From the NCBI RefSeq assembly GCF_021654575.1, contig NZ_AP024488.1, forward strand, positions 2,751,501-2,815,500: a stretch of DNA of 64,000 bases, written 5' to 3'. Position 1 is the first letter of the stretch. Each line of letters opens with the position of its first letter. A model generated the notes under the pieces. It made no database searches and was not told the DNA's origin. It saw only the letters and a list, made by a program, of their open reading frames with translations. A program made the translations under genes and the position numbers. This stretch comes from Desulfoluna limicola (GTDB taxonomy: Bacteria; Desulfobacterota; Desulfobacteria; Desulfobacterales; Desulfolunaceae). Positions 16,504-24,649 of this stretch are shown in pieces.

Positions 16504-17454
16504 TCATGGAATCATCAGAGCAATAAAATAGACCAGCAAGGAACAATTCAGGAAGGCAAAGGCAAGCCCTGACCTCTTCATGACAAAGAGGGTGTGAGCG
16601 AAAAGCGGGGTAAGAAAACCTGCGTTGAGAAAGACCAGAAACATGGCCCACTCCGAAAAGGGTGCCATGAAAATCAGATGGTAAAGGGAGAGGTTGTAGA
16701 GCATCACCCACATGAGGATAACAAAAGCAAGGTCGGAATCTTCAAAGAGTTTGGTGATGGATGGGTAATCCCCGTTTCTCACTTCATCTGCGTGCTTGAG
16801 GTTCTGGATCATGGAGTGGGGGACCTGCCAGACCCCCACCACGAGAGCGGCAGAGAGTGCCCCTTTATCCATGGGGGACCCACCGGCTGCCATCCATCCG
16901 GCAAGAAGCGGCGTCATGCCACACAGGGAGCCAGGGATCAGCGCCAGGTGGCTCTTTTTTTTCAAAGGCGTGTAAACCCCGTTGTAGATAAGAAGCCCGG
17001 TGAGGACCATCGCCGACGGCCAGAGCCCCCCCGATGCATCCACGACAAGCATCAACCCCAGCACCAGCATCAGGCCGGCCCCTTTCAACAAGGACAAAAC
17101 CCCGGCAGACTCGAGGGCTTCCAAGCGCCACTGCGTTCGGCTGAAGGCCTGATCCTGAATCCGGTCCTGGATATTGTTTACCAACGAACCGGCCATGGCC
17201 GCCAGCGTCACGCCAACCCAGACCATCATGGCCTCTCGTACCTGCCCGGCGGGGTGGAAAAGGCAGCCCGCAGCAGCGGCAAGCCCGACGTGAAGGGATA
17301 AGACAGTCTTTGAAAGAAGCAAAAAAGAGATCAGTTTACCTCGGGGTGAGGCTTTAACCGGTGGTCTGGTTTCTGCCAGGGCCATATCCATGTTATGCAT
17401 CGAGGCGTTCCTCCCATTTTTTCCCATCGGCCCATAAGTTCTCCGATCACTCAT
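16504..17454 (-). CDS. ctaB: UbiA-family prenyltransferase, protohaem IX farnesyltransferase (CtaB/CyoE)
   Basis: An integral membrane enzyme that converts haem B to haem O for the adjacent oxidase. About 316 residues from the ATG at 17454, which overlaps the coxB stop and has AGGAGG six bases upstream. An alternative ATG at 17400 also has GGAGG. Eight or nine hydrophobic segments follow. The first Asp-rich prenyl-diphosphate site is SLVNNIQDRIQDQ (NxxxD). The conserved haem-side segment is YNGVYTPLKKKSHLALIPGSLCGMTPLLAGW, a clear match to CyoE's YTPLKR and G-x-P-P-x-x-G-W blocks in slightly altered form. The second acidic site is HADEVRNGDYPSITK. It is last in a leftward oxidase operon. No haem A synthase (CtaA) lies in the locus, so whether the enzyme uses haem O or A is open. 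Confidence 0.88.
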   Translation of the reverse strand: MSDRRTYGPMGKNGRNASMHNMDMALAETRPPVKASPRGKLISFLLLSKTVLSLHVGLAAAAGCLFHPAGQVREAMMVWVGVTLAAMAGSLVNNIQDRIQDQAFSRTQWRLEALESAGVLSLLKGAGLMLVLGLMLVVDASGGLWPSAMVLTGLLIYNGVYTPLKKKSHLALIPGSLCGMTPLLAGWMAAGGSPMDKGALSAALVVGVWQVPHSMIQNLKHADEVRNGDYPSITKLFEDSDLAFVILMWVMLYNLSLYHLIFMAPFSEWAMFLVFLNAGFLTPLFAHTLFVMKRSGLAFAFLNCSLLVYFIALMIP

Positions 17455-18058
17455 CGTCATCCTCCTCGAGAAAGGCTTCGTAAGCGTCCATGGAGACAAT
17501 CGTAAGGCGACCGTCCATGGAGGAATGTCCGGTTCCGCAAAACTCCGTGCAGTGAAAAACAAACTCACCCTCTTTGTCCGGGTAAAACCAGGCATAGGTC
17601 TTCATCCCCTTCACAGCATCCATCTTTACGCGAAAGGCGGGAAGAAAAAAACTGTGCAGCACATCCTCAGACGTCAGGGTGATTTTGATGGGGGTTCCCA
17701 CGGGGACCACCAGCTCATTTTCGGTCTCCTTGTCGTTGGGATAAACAAATATCCACGAGAACATCTGGGCATAGGCCTTAATCTCCATGGCCCCGTCCGG
17801 AACGGTTCGAAGCCCTGTATATGCCTGCCACCCTGAAACGAACATCGCCAGAGCAATGATGGTGGGAATCACTGTCCACGCCAGTTCCAGCCACCCATTC
17901 CCCCGGATGTCCGAAGGCTCCGGGTTCCGGCTTCTCCGGTAACGGACCACAAACCAGACCATCACCACCGTAATGGCAAAGAGAAAAAGAAAGGAGAACC
18001 CGATGATAAAGTAAAAGGCCTTGTCCACCAGTGCAATCGGGTTGTTATCCATGGGCAT
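17447..18058 (-). CDS. coxB: Cytochrome c oxidase subunit II (CuA subunit)
   Basis: A 203-residue subunit that receives electrons at the binuclear CuA centre. The ATG at 18058 has GGAGG five bases upstream. Two transmembrane helices (about 13-35 and 55-77; AFYFIIGFSFLFLFAITV and ELAWTVIPTIIALAMFVSGW) are followed by a periplasmic cupredoxin domain. The CuA ligands are visible as DVLHSFFLPAFRVKMD (first His) and FHCTEFCGTGHSSMDG (two Cys, Glu, His, Met). The protein stops soon after, so there is no fused cytochrome c domain, unlike true caa3 oxidases. The ctaB start overlaps its stop. It is separated from coxD by about 420 bases, unusual for an otherwise tight locus. Confidence 0.93.
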   Translation of the reverse strand: MPMDNNPIALVDKAFYFIIGFSFLFLFAITVVMVWFVVRYRRSRNPEPSDIRGNGWLELAWTVIPTIIALAMFVSGWQAYTGLRTVPDGAMEIKAYAQMFSWIFVYPNDKETENELVVPVGTPIKITLTSEDVLHSFFLPAFRVKMDAVKGMKTYAWFYPDKEGEFVFHCTEFCGTGHSSMDGRLTIVSMDAYEAFLEEDDDE

Positions 18059-18479
18059 GATGCCCTCCTTGGGTTCTGAAAAACCGCCAAACTGCCATTG
18101 GAGATGCCTTCGGCGGCGAGGATGACGAAGCCACACCCGGCTGAAACACCTTAAACGCGGGTTGCCAGGGCAAGTCAGATGTCACCATCTCAAGTACTGC
18201 ACGTCCGCGCTCGCGCAATGTGTGAGTGCCGCCCTTCGTTTCAAGAGAGATAGCTGTCGAGGTTCTTATGAACCCGGCGGTAAACTGCATAAATGTCGAG
18301 GGGCAGTATCACCCCGATAATTTGGGATATCTCTTTCAGCGTTGGCTTGTATAGGTAGTTGCCGGGTGAATATGTCGACCATCGCCGGACTTTTCCCGCT
18401 GCGGGTCTGGGGCCCCCCAACCAAGGCAGCGCCTTCTGATCTCTACCGCTTGATCTCTGGCGACGTCCTTCGCCATGGC
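18059..18479. other. Gap within the oxidase locus, with repeat remnants
   Basis: About 420 bases between coxD and coxB. Bases 18106-18121 hold a degenerate repeat end (GCCTTCGGCGGCGAGG), and 18202-18226 resemble 15360-15384. No gene is supported here. A separate promoter for coxB-ctaB may lie in it. Confidence 0.5.
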
Positions 18480-18800
18480 TTAAACCCCAACCTTTCCACG
18501 GAACGCAACATCCCAGAAGGTAAAGCCGATCATCACGGCCAGAAACAACACGGTACCGAGGAATGAAACAACAATCAGGCGCCCTTCAATGCCGATATGC
18601 ATAAAAAAAAGAAGCACCAGGGATGCCTTGGTGGAAGCGATCAGAAGAGCCACCCAGACATTGAGAGCCCCAAGGTCCACATAGGATGCCGCCACTGTAA
18701 TCCCCGTCAGGACCAAAAGTGCAACCAGGACCCCCATCAAACGACCGTACGATGAAATGTGCATGCGATTCTCCGTGTACCCGTGGAGGGGTTTTTTCAT
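18480..18800 (-). CDS. coxD: Cytochrome c oxidase subunit IV (CoxD/CyoD-like)
   Basis: A 106-residue membrane protein with three helices, matching the small prokaryotic subunit IV of haem-copper oxidases. The ATG at 18800 has AGAAGG eight bases upstream. Characteristic segments are YGRLMGVLVALLVLTGITVAA, the loop YVDLGALNVWVALLIASTKASLVLLFFMHI (the family's ASxKAxLVxxFFMHL block) and the final helix VLFLAVMIGFTFWDV. It is read in the same direction between coxC and coxB. It probably helps to assemble or stabilise the subunit I-III core. Confidence 0.85.
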   Translation of the reverse strand: MKKPLHGYTENRMHISSYGRLMGVLVALLVLTGITVAASYVDLGALNVWVALLIASTKASLVLLFFMHIGIEGRLIVVSFLGTVLFLAVMIGFTFWDVAFRGKVGV

Positions 18801-18908
18801 AACACACGCCTTCTGTGATCTACGTTGGTGAGCCACCTTGACGTCGATTGACGTCGACATTGCATCCCGGTTCGCAGCTTCCGGCACCTGCCCGTCTGGG
18901 GCAGGCTT

Positions 18909-19505
18909 TCACAGAACAAGGTAAAAAAGCGGAAAGATAAAGATCCAGATGAGGTCCACGAGATGCCAGTAGAGGCCGGCATTTTCAAGAAGCACGTGGT
19001 TTTCCTCTGAGATGCGCTCTTTTATCGTAAAAACCAGGGCCACCGCGAGCAACGTCATGCCGATGACAATGTGTATCCCGTGAAGCCCGGTGATGACGTA
19101 GTACAGGCCAAAGAAAATATTTCGCCCGGGTTCACCGTAGGTGAGGGCGTCGGATCCCGGGTAGATGCCTGCATGGATTTTATGTCCCCACTCAAAGTAC
19201 TTGTTGATGAGAAAAATCAACCCGCAAAGAATCGCTGCCGAGATCAAAAAAACGCTCACTCTCTTCTGTTTTTTTTGCACGGCCGTAATGGAAGCGGCCA
19301 CAGCAAAGCTGCTTGCCAGCAAAACAATGGTGTTTACCGCCCCGAAAATTCGATTCAGATCCTTGCCGCCTTGGAAAAAATCGGCGGGGTATTGTGAGAG
19401 ATAAACAGCATAAAGCACAAAAAGCCCTCCGAAGAGGATAATTTCCGTATAAAGGAAAAGCCACATCCCGAGTCGCTTGCCCTTGTGATCTGCTGCCTGC
19501 CTCAT
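18909..19505 (-). CDS. coxC: Cytochrome c oxidase subunit III
   Basis: A 198-residue membrane subunit with five predicted helices, the short form seen in many A2-type oxidases. The start begins KGKRLGMWLFLYTEIILFGGLF, matching the WxFLxSEVxLFGGLF motif of subunit III. The second half has GLYYVITGLHGIHIVIGM (the conserved TGxHGxHV block) and AGLYWHLVDLIWIFIFPLFYL (YWHFVDxVWxxxF). Its ATG overlaps the coxA stop by four bases (19502-19505), so it is translationally coupled to it. Confidence 0.93.
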   Translation of the reverse strand: MRQAADHKGKRLGMWLFLYTEIILFGGLFVLYAVYLSQYPADFFQGGKDLNRIFGAVNTIVLLASSFAVAASITAVQKKQKRVSVFLISAAILCGLIFLINKYFEWGHKIHAGIYPGSDALTYGEPGRNIFFGLYYVITGLHGIHIVIGMTLLAVALVFTIKERISEENHVLLENAGLYWHLVDLIWIFIFPLFYLVL

Positions 19506-21136
19506 GGTACCTCCACGTCACCGGGCCTGTTCTTCAAGACCTCACTGAAATCATAAGGGTAATCCGGCACGTCCGGCTCACGGGTAAAATTATGCAGGGG
19601 AGGTGGTGAGGGAATCGTCCACTCCAACGTGGTCCCCCCCCAGGGGTCGGAAGCAGCGAGTTCCCCTTTTTTAAGCGAGTACAAAAGGTTGACGAGCATC
19701 AGGAGAAGCCCCACCAGCATAAAGCCAGCGCCGAACCCCGCCACAAAATTACCCGTTTCGAACTCCGCCACATAGTCATAGTAACGCCGCGGCATGCCCT
19801 GGAGCCCCAGGATAAACATGGGAATATAGTGCAGAAGAAATCCAAAGGTGATGAACACAGCCGCCCAATAAGCCTTTTTAAAGTCGTACATTCGCCCGAA
19901 CATCTTGGGCCACCAGTGGTGCAGGGCAGCGAAAAAGGCAAAGCCGGTGCCACCAAACATGGTGAAGTGAAAATGGGCCACCACAAAATGCGTGTCATGG
20001 ACATGGATATCGGTTCCTGCAGCACCCAGAACCAGGCCCGTCAGGCCGCCAACGGAGAAGAGGTAAATAAAGCACAAGGCAAAAAAGAGGGGGGGAGTCA
20101 TCAGGATCGACCCTTTGTAGAGGGTTGCCACCCAGCTGAACACCTTGATGGCCGAAGGGATGGCCACAATAAAGGTGAGAAGGGAAAAGACAAAGACGGC
20201 CGTGTCGCTCATGCCGCTGGTGTACATGTGGTGGGCCCAGACCAGGGACCCCGCAATGGCGATGGCCAGGCTGGAAAAGACGATGGCCTTGTATCCGAAG
20301 ATGGGTTTGCGGGCAAAGACCGGCATGATCTCGGAGATCACCCCCATTCCCGGGAGAATCATGATGTAAACGGCCGGGTGGGAGTACATCCAGAAGAGGT
20401 GCTGGTAGAGAATGGGGTCCCCTCCCCTCGCCGGGTCAAAGAGCCCCACGCCGATAAACCGCTCCACCATGATAAGAAGCAGGGTAATGGAGACCACCGG
20501 CGTGGCAAGAATCTGAACCCAGCTTGTGGTGTAGAGACTCCAGGTGAACAAAGGCATCTGAAGCCACCCCATCTTCTCACTTCGCATGCGGTGGACGGTG
20601 GTGACAAAGTTGATGCCTGTGAGCATGCTGGCCATACCCAGCACAAAGGCTGCAAAAACGGCGGTGGAGACATTGCTGTTGGTGCCCACACTGAACGGGA
20701 CGTAAAAGGTCCACCCGGTGTCCGGAGGACCGCCGATAAACAGGGTGGCAAGTGCCAGCAATCCACCGGTAACATAGAGGTACCAGGAGAGGAGGTTGAT
20801 CTTTGGAAAGAACACATCATCGGTGCCGATTTGAATGGGAAGAAAAAAATTTCCGAAGATGGCAGGAATGCCGGGGATGATAAAAAGAAAAATCATGATC
20901 ACCCCGTGAAGGGTGAACAGGGCGTTGTAGGACTGGGGCCCCATGAGGGTCTCCCCTCGGAACATCAGCTCAAGGCGCATCACCCCGCCAAGGAACATGG
21001 CCACCACAAACCAGAAAAAAATAACAAACATGTACATAAGACCGATGCGTTTGTGATCCGTGGTGAGAAGCCAGGAGAGCACGCCCGAATAGCGGGAGGG
21101 TGATGGCGTGTCAAAAAAAGAGAGGGCCTTTTCCAT
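19502..21136 (-). CDS. coxA: Haem-copper oxidase subunit I, A2 type
   Basis: The 544-residue catalytic subunit that reduces O2 to water and pumps protons, with twelve helices. His77 in LFTLHGVIM is a low-spin haem ligand. The active-site segment WMYSHPAVYIMILPGMGVIS carries the CuB His253 and the cross-linked Tyr257. It has YSHPAVY in place of the GHPEVY of A1 enzymes. This YSHPxVY form, lacking the D-channel Glu, defines the A2 subfamily. HVHDTHFVVAHFHFTMFGG provides the other haem ligands. The D-channel entry region reads FLPIQIGTDDVFFP. The start has AGAGCTC-like weak ribosome binding only. A terminal oxidase in an apparently anaerobic lineage suggests O2 detoxification or microaerobic use. 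Confidence 0.95.
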   Translation of the reverse strand: MEKALSFFDTPSPSRYSGVLSWLLTTDHKRIGLMYMFVIFFWFVVAMFLGGVMRLELMFRGETLMGPQSYNALFTLHGVIMIFLFIIPGIPAIFGNFFLPIQIGTDDVFFPKINLLSWYLYVTGGLLALATLFIGGPPDTGWTFYVPFSVGTNSNVSTAVFAAFVLGMASMLTGINFVTTVHRMRSEKMGWLQMPLFTWSLYTTSWVQILATPVVSITLLLIMVERFIGVGLFDPARGGDPILYQHLFWMYSHPAVYIMILPGMGVISEIMPVFARKPIFGYKAIVFSSLAIAIAGSLVWAHHMYTSGMSDTAVFVFSLLTFIVAIPSAIKVFSWVATLYKGSILMTPPLFFALCFIYLFSVGGLTGLVLGAAGTDIHVHDTHFVVAHFHFTMFGGTGFAFFAALHHWWPKMFGRMYDFKKAYWAAVFITFGFLLHYIPMFILGLQGMPRRYYDYVAEFETGNFVAGFGAGFMLVGLLLMLVNLLYSLKKGELAASDPWGGTTLEWTIPSPPPLHNFTREPDVPDYPYDFSEVLKNRPGDVEVP

Positions 21137-21416
21137 AGCAGAGCTCCAAGGTTCACGAATGCTCCCGGCTCTCGTTCCTCGGGCCGATCACACTCGTTGA
21201 CGGGCTGCACCCGTGATAATATTAACCCGGTGGTTTAATGCGTGGCTGTCGAGGAACGCCAGCCCCCTTTTAAATCAGTCACCTCCACCACCTGATGTTT
21301 CGTCTATTTCGTTGCCGGGTTGATCGCTTCGACAGAGCCACCCGAAGCGGCCCCGTTATCCGACCATATGACATTGAATGCTCTTACCTGGGACCTTGTT
21401 GCCCATCAACCTGCTC
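21137..21416. other. Intergenic region between sco and coxA
   Basis: 280 bases. It has TCTCGTTCCTCGGGCC (21171-21186), a relative of the CCCGAGGnACGAGGG motif of the dispersed repeat, and an ACGGGC...GCACCCGT hairpin near 21200. A promoter for coxA is expected but no clear consensus is seen. Confidence 0.45.
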
Positions 21417-22250
21417 TTAACGCCTTCTGGATCGTCGAACCGTTGGAGCAACCACCAGGTAGAGGAACAGAAGCCCCGCAAGGGTCAGCGTGACGGTGCC
21501 CATCGTCCGGTATACATTCAAAACATAACCCCGGTTTTTGGGGTCGTAATCAAAGCAGAATGTCACCACCCTGTGGATGGAAATCCTGGGCACCCCTTCC
21601 GCCGCCTCCTCCATACCTTTTTTCAGGTCCGCTGTCAGAAAATCAGGCCCGTAGAGGTAGCGGATGATCTTTCCCCGGGGAGCAACGGCCAAAGCGACAT
21701 TGGGGTGAATGTAGGAGTGGGGCCCTTTCTTCGTGAAACGATACCCCATGGATGCACAAAGCCTGTCGATACTCTCTTTGTCCCCCACCAGAAAAGACCA
21801 CCCCTCCTCCGGGTACCCCGCCCCTAAGATTTTAAAATACTGCGTCTTGGCCGTTGCCGCGTGGGTGGCATCCTCATCATCCGAGATGCTCACAGCCACC
21901 ACCCGGTACGCCATGGCCGGAAAGAGGTCCAGATCCCGAACCGCCGCTGCCATGGAGGCCAAAAGAAAGCTGCACGATTTGGGGCAGTGATAATAGGCAG
22001 GGATCACAATCGTGGGAAGGTCCAAGACCTCTTCAAGGTCCACCTGCTCCCCCCTCTCATTCCACCACAGACCGTCGGTGTGGAGGGTATCGCCAGGTTT
22101 TTCATCCACCCCCACCACCACCGGTATCTCCTCTTCCGCCAAGAGTACCGGCAGCTCACCGTGGGTCTCCTCGCCATGGGAATAACTTGCTGATGATGTC
22201 ACCATCACCAGAAGCAGCGAAAGCCCCCCTATAAGAAGCACACGTCTCAT
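21417..22250 (-). CDS. SCO1/SenC-family copper chaperone
   Basis: A 277-residue envelope protein of the SCO family, which delivers copper to the CuA site of CoxB. An N-terminal hydrophobic segment (LLIGGLSLLLVMVTSSA) serves as signal or anchor. The thioredoxin-like domain has YYHCPKSCSFLL with the copper-binding CxxxC pair. A distal His occurs in HSYIHPNVALAVAP (the usual D/THxxxxxLID region). A C-terminal transmembrane helix (about 248-268, TVTLTLAGLLFLYLVVAP) is an addition found in some SCO-like proteins of this type. It overlaps the DOMON gene by four bases and lies directly upstream of coxA. Confidence 0.9.
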   Translation of the reverse strand: MRRVLLIGGLSLLLVMVTSSASYSHGEETHGELPVLLAEEEIPVVVGVDEKPGDTLHTDGLWWNERGEQVDLEEVLDLPTIVIPAYYHCPKSCSFLLASMAAAVRDLDLFPAMAYRVVAVSISDDEDATHAATAKTQYFKILGAGYPEEGWSFLVGDKESIDRLCASMGYRFTKKGPHSYIHPNVALAVAPRGKIIRYLYGPDFLTADLKKGMEEAAEGVPRISIHRVVTFCFDYDPKNRGYVLNVYRTMGTVTLTLAGLLFLYLVVAPTVRRSRRR

Positions 22251-22792
22251 TTCACTTTCTCGGAAGCGCCTGAGGAAAGAGTCACCCGGTGAACCGACCG
22301 GAAAGTGTGAACCGACCGAAAGCTGTCACGCCCCCCCCCCATGGCCAGAAGCACCGTGGTCATGCCCGAAGGGTCGATGATCGTGTCATTGGCATCCTGG
22401 CTGTCCAAAGGAATGGTGAAGGATATTTCAGTCATGCCCCCTTTTTCCGAACCCACCGTATTTGAAGCATGGTTCTGCCCTCCGGACTTGGTATCGGCTT
22501 TGTGGTTCCGTTCGGCATGTCCGGTGTGATCCGTCACCGTCACCTTTCCATCCTTCACATACCCCATAATGAAGTTGGCTCCCTTCATCATCTTTACCGG
22601 GTTAAATCCCACGGCCACCCACCCCTCCGTTTTCCCCGTAAGCTTCACATTCAAAACCCCGTCTCCCACGCTCCAGCTGAACGTCATGGGACCGTCGGTA
22701 AGGGTGTGGTCAAACGGCTCGGCTCCGGCCAGGGGTGTGCCCCCCACAGTGAGAGCCAAACAACAAATAAAAACAGCAACCAAACGCTTCAT
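22247..22792 (-). CDS. Exported DOMON-domain protein
   Basis: A 181-residue periplasmic protein. The ATG at 22792 has GGAGG six bases upstream. A signal peptide (KRLVAVFICCLALTVGGTPL then AGA) precedes a single DOMON fold: MTFSWSVGDGVLNVKLTGKT, GWVAVGFNP and ANFIMGYVKDGKVTVTD, ending in a strand with RSVHRVTLSS. DOMON domains bind b-type haem or sugars; the axial-ligand positions cannot be fixed here, but Met and His residues are available. It overlaps the SCO gene by four bases, so it is likely part of the oxidase assembly or an electron-transfer accessory. A His/Asn-rich insert (ERNHKADTKSGGQNHASN) could bind metal. Confidence 0.8.
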   Translation of the reverse strand: MKRLVAVFICCLALTVGGTPLAGAEPFDHTLTDGPMTFSWSVGDGVLNVKLTGKTEGWVAVGFNPVKMMKGANFIMGYVKDGKVTVTDHTGHAERNHKADTKSGGQNHASNTVGSEKGGMTEISFTIPLDSQDANDTIIDPSGMTTVLLAMGGGRDSFRSVHTFRSVHRVTLSSGASEKVK

Positions 22793-22803
22793 ATCATCCT
22801 CCA

Positions 22804-23232
22804 TCAGCCGTAAATGAGTTCGCCACCGGAAAACCCCAACCCGATGGCATTAAGCAATGCCATGAAATACAGCAGGCTTCGAAGGTCAGCCTTCGGGTTT
22901 TCCGGATCATCCAGCACAACGATCAGGGTAAGGATCACCAGCAGGGTAAGGGCAAGAATCATCTTCAGCCCGATTAAAAACTCCCACTGACCACCATACC
23001 GATACTGCCAGTCCATCCACCCCACTATCGCCGTGGGCGGAACGCCAAGCAGGCCGACCACGGCACAATGGTAACCGCTTATAGCAAGATGTTTCATGGG
23101 AGAAAGCACCGCCCCCATGCGAAAGATCACCGCCCCCATGACAAGGCCCATGGGAACATGGGTCACCGCCGGATGCAGGGGATGGGCAAACCCGATGCTC
23201 TCCAGTAGTCCGTAGATAAACTCGACCATCAT
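22804..23232 (-). CDS. DUF2231-family membrane protein
   Basis: A 142-residue protein with four hydrophobic segments and the DUF2231 signature near its start, HPLHPAVTHVPMGL. This motif with paired His suggests haem or metal binding at a membrane face. Two adjacent ATG codons (23232 and 23229) follow a GAGG. It is the first gene of the leftward locus DUF2231, DOMON, SCO, then the oxidase. Members of this family often sit next to respiratory or haem-related genes. It could be a b-type haem anchor paired with the DOMON protein, but that is inference. Confidence 0.8.
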   Translation of the reverse strand: MMVEFIYGLLESIGFAHPLHPAVTHVPMGLVMGAVIFRMGAVLSPMKHLAISGYHCAVVGLLGVPPTAIVGWMDWQYRYGGQWEFLIGLKMILALTLLVILTLIVVLDDPENPKADLRSLLYFMALLNAIGLGFSGGELIYG

Positions 23233-23559
23233 TCGTACCTCGCAGATTTTTGTGTCTTGAAGAAACGACCAAGCTGGGGGAACCGATCAGCTCAATGGCA
23301 AATCACTCAGATTTTCATCTCATACTGTGGTGTTATTGCTTAGGTAAGAAAACGGGACACATGGATCAGGAGTCTTAAATAACGCGGCTCAAAGGCTCTA
23401 AGAGGAGGAAGAGAGGGCTGTTTGGGACATAACAGGCCCCCGAAAGAAAAAAAACGTCCTTAAGTAAACATGGTTACAGTCTACCAGAGTGCGTTCAGGG
23501 GAGCAACACCCTTACACGCAATTGAAGAGAACCCGCCTCCTGAAAAAAGGGGGGGATAA
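23233..23559. other. Intergenic, promoter region of the oxidase locus
   Basis: About 330 bases upstream of the DUF2231 gene; AT-richer than neighbours. No clear -35/-10 pair was found, and no FNR-like TTGAT-N4-ATCAA site was seen. Confidence 0.4.
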
Positions 23560-23596
23560 AAAAAATCGGGCACCGTTTCACCGGTGTCCGATTTTT
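23560..23596 (-). terminator. Bidirectional intrinsic terminator
   Basis: AATCGGGCACCG, loop TTTCA, then CGGTGTCCGATT form a stem with an A-run on the left and a T-run on the right. It lies 38 bases past the stop of the methyltransferase gene and would end it on the minus strand. Confidence 0.85.
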
Positions 23597-23633
23597 GAAT
23601 CTTCATGCTCTTCGGGTTGCCTGATGCACCCGG

Positions 23634-24290
23634 CTAATAATCTTTTTCAGGAAGGTCCGCAGGAAGAAGGCCGCAGGGAAAGCGCCTCAGAACGCCTAAA
23701 GACCCAATGCGTTCGACCACTTCGTACTGACCGGAGGCGACAGCCATGTTGTAGACGTGGTGGGGAGCCTGGCCCCCCTCCTCGATGGAGTCATAGATGT
23801 CATGAATCAAAAGGTAACCACCGGGGACAATGTGCCGGGACCAGCAGGCGTAATCGTTGTAGGCTGCCTCGTAGGTATGGCCGCCGTCGATGAAGACGAG
23901 GCCCAAGGGGGTGGCCCAGAACCTTGATGCCACCGTGGACTTCGACACCAGGGGCACCACCGTGTCGTTAAGGTCGGCCTGATCCAGGGCTCTTCGGAAC
24001 TCCTTGAATGTGTCCACCTTCGCCTCGGTGTCGTCCCAGAGTTCCGGGTCAAAAAAGGCTTCCCCTTTCTGCTGCTCTTCTGACCCCCTGTGGTGATCCA
24101 CGGCAAAGAGAACGCTTCCCGCCTCCCGGCATGCCTCACCGATCCAGAGGGTGGACTTGCCGCAATAGCTGCCAATTTCAAGGCAGGGCCCCAACTTGGC
24201 CGCCTTAGCAGCCAGGTTATAAAGGCGCATGCCTTCTTCGTCGCTTAAAAAGCCTTTTACACTGTCGATCAATGATCTGTCCAAAGCCAT
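23634..24290 (-). CDS. Class I SAM-dependent methyltransferase (Methyltransf_24 type)
   Basis: A 218-residue enzyme with the Rossmann-type S-adenosylmethionine fold. Motif I is GPCLEIGSYCGKSTLWIG, and the acidic end of strand 2 is VLFAVDHHRG. A later core reads GLVFIDGGHTYEAAYNDYACW, with VPGGYLLIHDIYDS, the DGxHxYxxVxxD and GGxxxxHD blocks typical of the Methyltransf_24 family (cephalosporin hydroxylase or O-methyltransferase relatives). The substrate is unknown. It appears to be a single-gene unit with its own terminator; the gap upstream holds a repeat copy. Confidence 0.85.
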   Translation of the reverse strand: MALDRSLIDSVKGFLSDEEGMRLYNLAAKAAKLGPCLEIGSYCGKSTLWIGEACREAGSVLFAVDHHRGSEEQQKGEAFFDPELWDDTEAKVDTFKEFRRALDQADLNDTVVPLVSKSTVASRFWATPLGLVFIDGGHTYEAAYNDYACWSRHIVPGGYLLIHDIYDSIEEGGQAPHHVYNMAVASGQYEVVERIGSLGVLRRFPCGLLPADLPEKDY

Positions 24291-24411
24291 ACAACACCAT
24301 CTTTCCTGAAATGTCTGATAAAAAAAGGGGCACCCTGTCGGTATGCCCCGATCACATCAACGGTAAAACCAAGGGAGTTCGCTACTGCTCAGCTCATGTG
24401 AACTCAAAAGA

Positions 24412-24600
24412 GCCTCCGGCGGCCCTGCCGGGGCCTAACGTCTGAAACATTGAACAAACAGGATTTAAATTGTCATGCCCCACACAAAGCCACGGCTTCT
24501 CTGAAAAATGGAGCACGCGTAGAGGCTATGATCGCCCGAGAAACGAGGGATGAGAGCATTCCATCCCGCTTTCAAGGCCCCCCCCTTTGCCGCCCGAGGC
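24412..24600. repeat. GC-rich repeat element, copy C
   Basis: Begins GCCTCCGGCGGCCCTGCCGG and ends TTGCCGCCCGAGGC, 189 bases. It includes the ATTGAACAAACAGG then TTTAAA block near the left end, CCCGAGAAACGAGGG in the middle and CGCTTTCAAGG near the right end. The whole gap 24291-24649 has no gene besides this. Confidence 0.7.
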
Positions 24601-24649
24601 AGAATCAAGCTGAATAGTGTCGGTGTTTCCCCCTATTTTCTAAAAGCAC

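Noticed and set aside
19829..21103. Long open frame (424 codons) on the plus strand opposite coxA
   Set aside because: It is antisense to a clear cytochrome oxidase subunit I, has no family features and an odd Gly/His/Lys-rich composition typical of antisense frames in GC-rich DNA.
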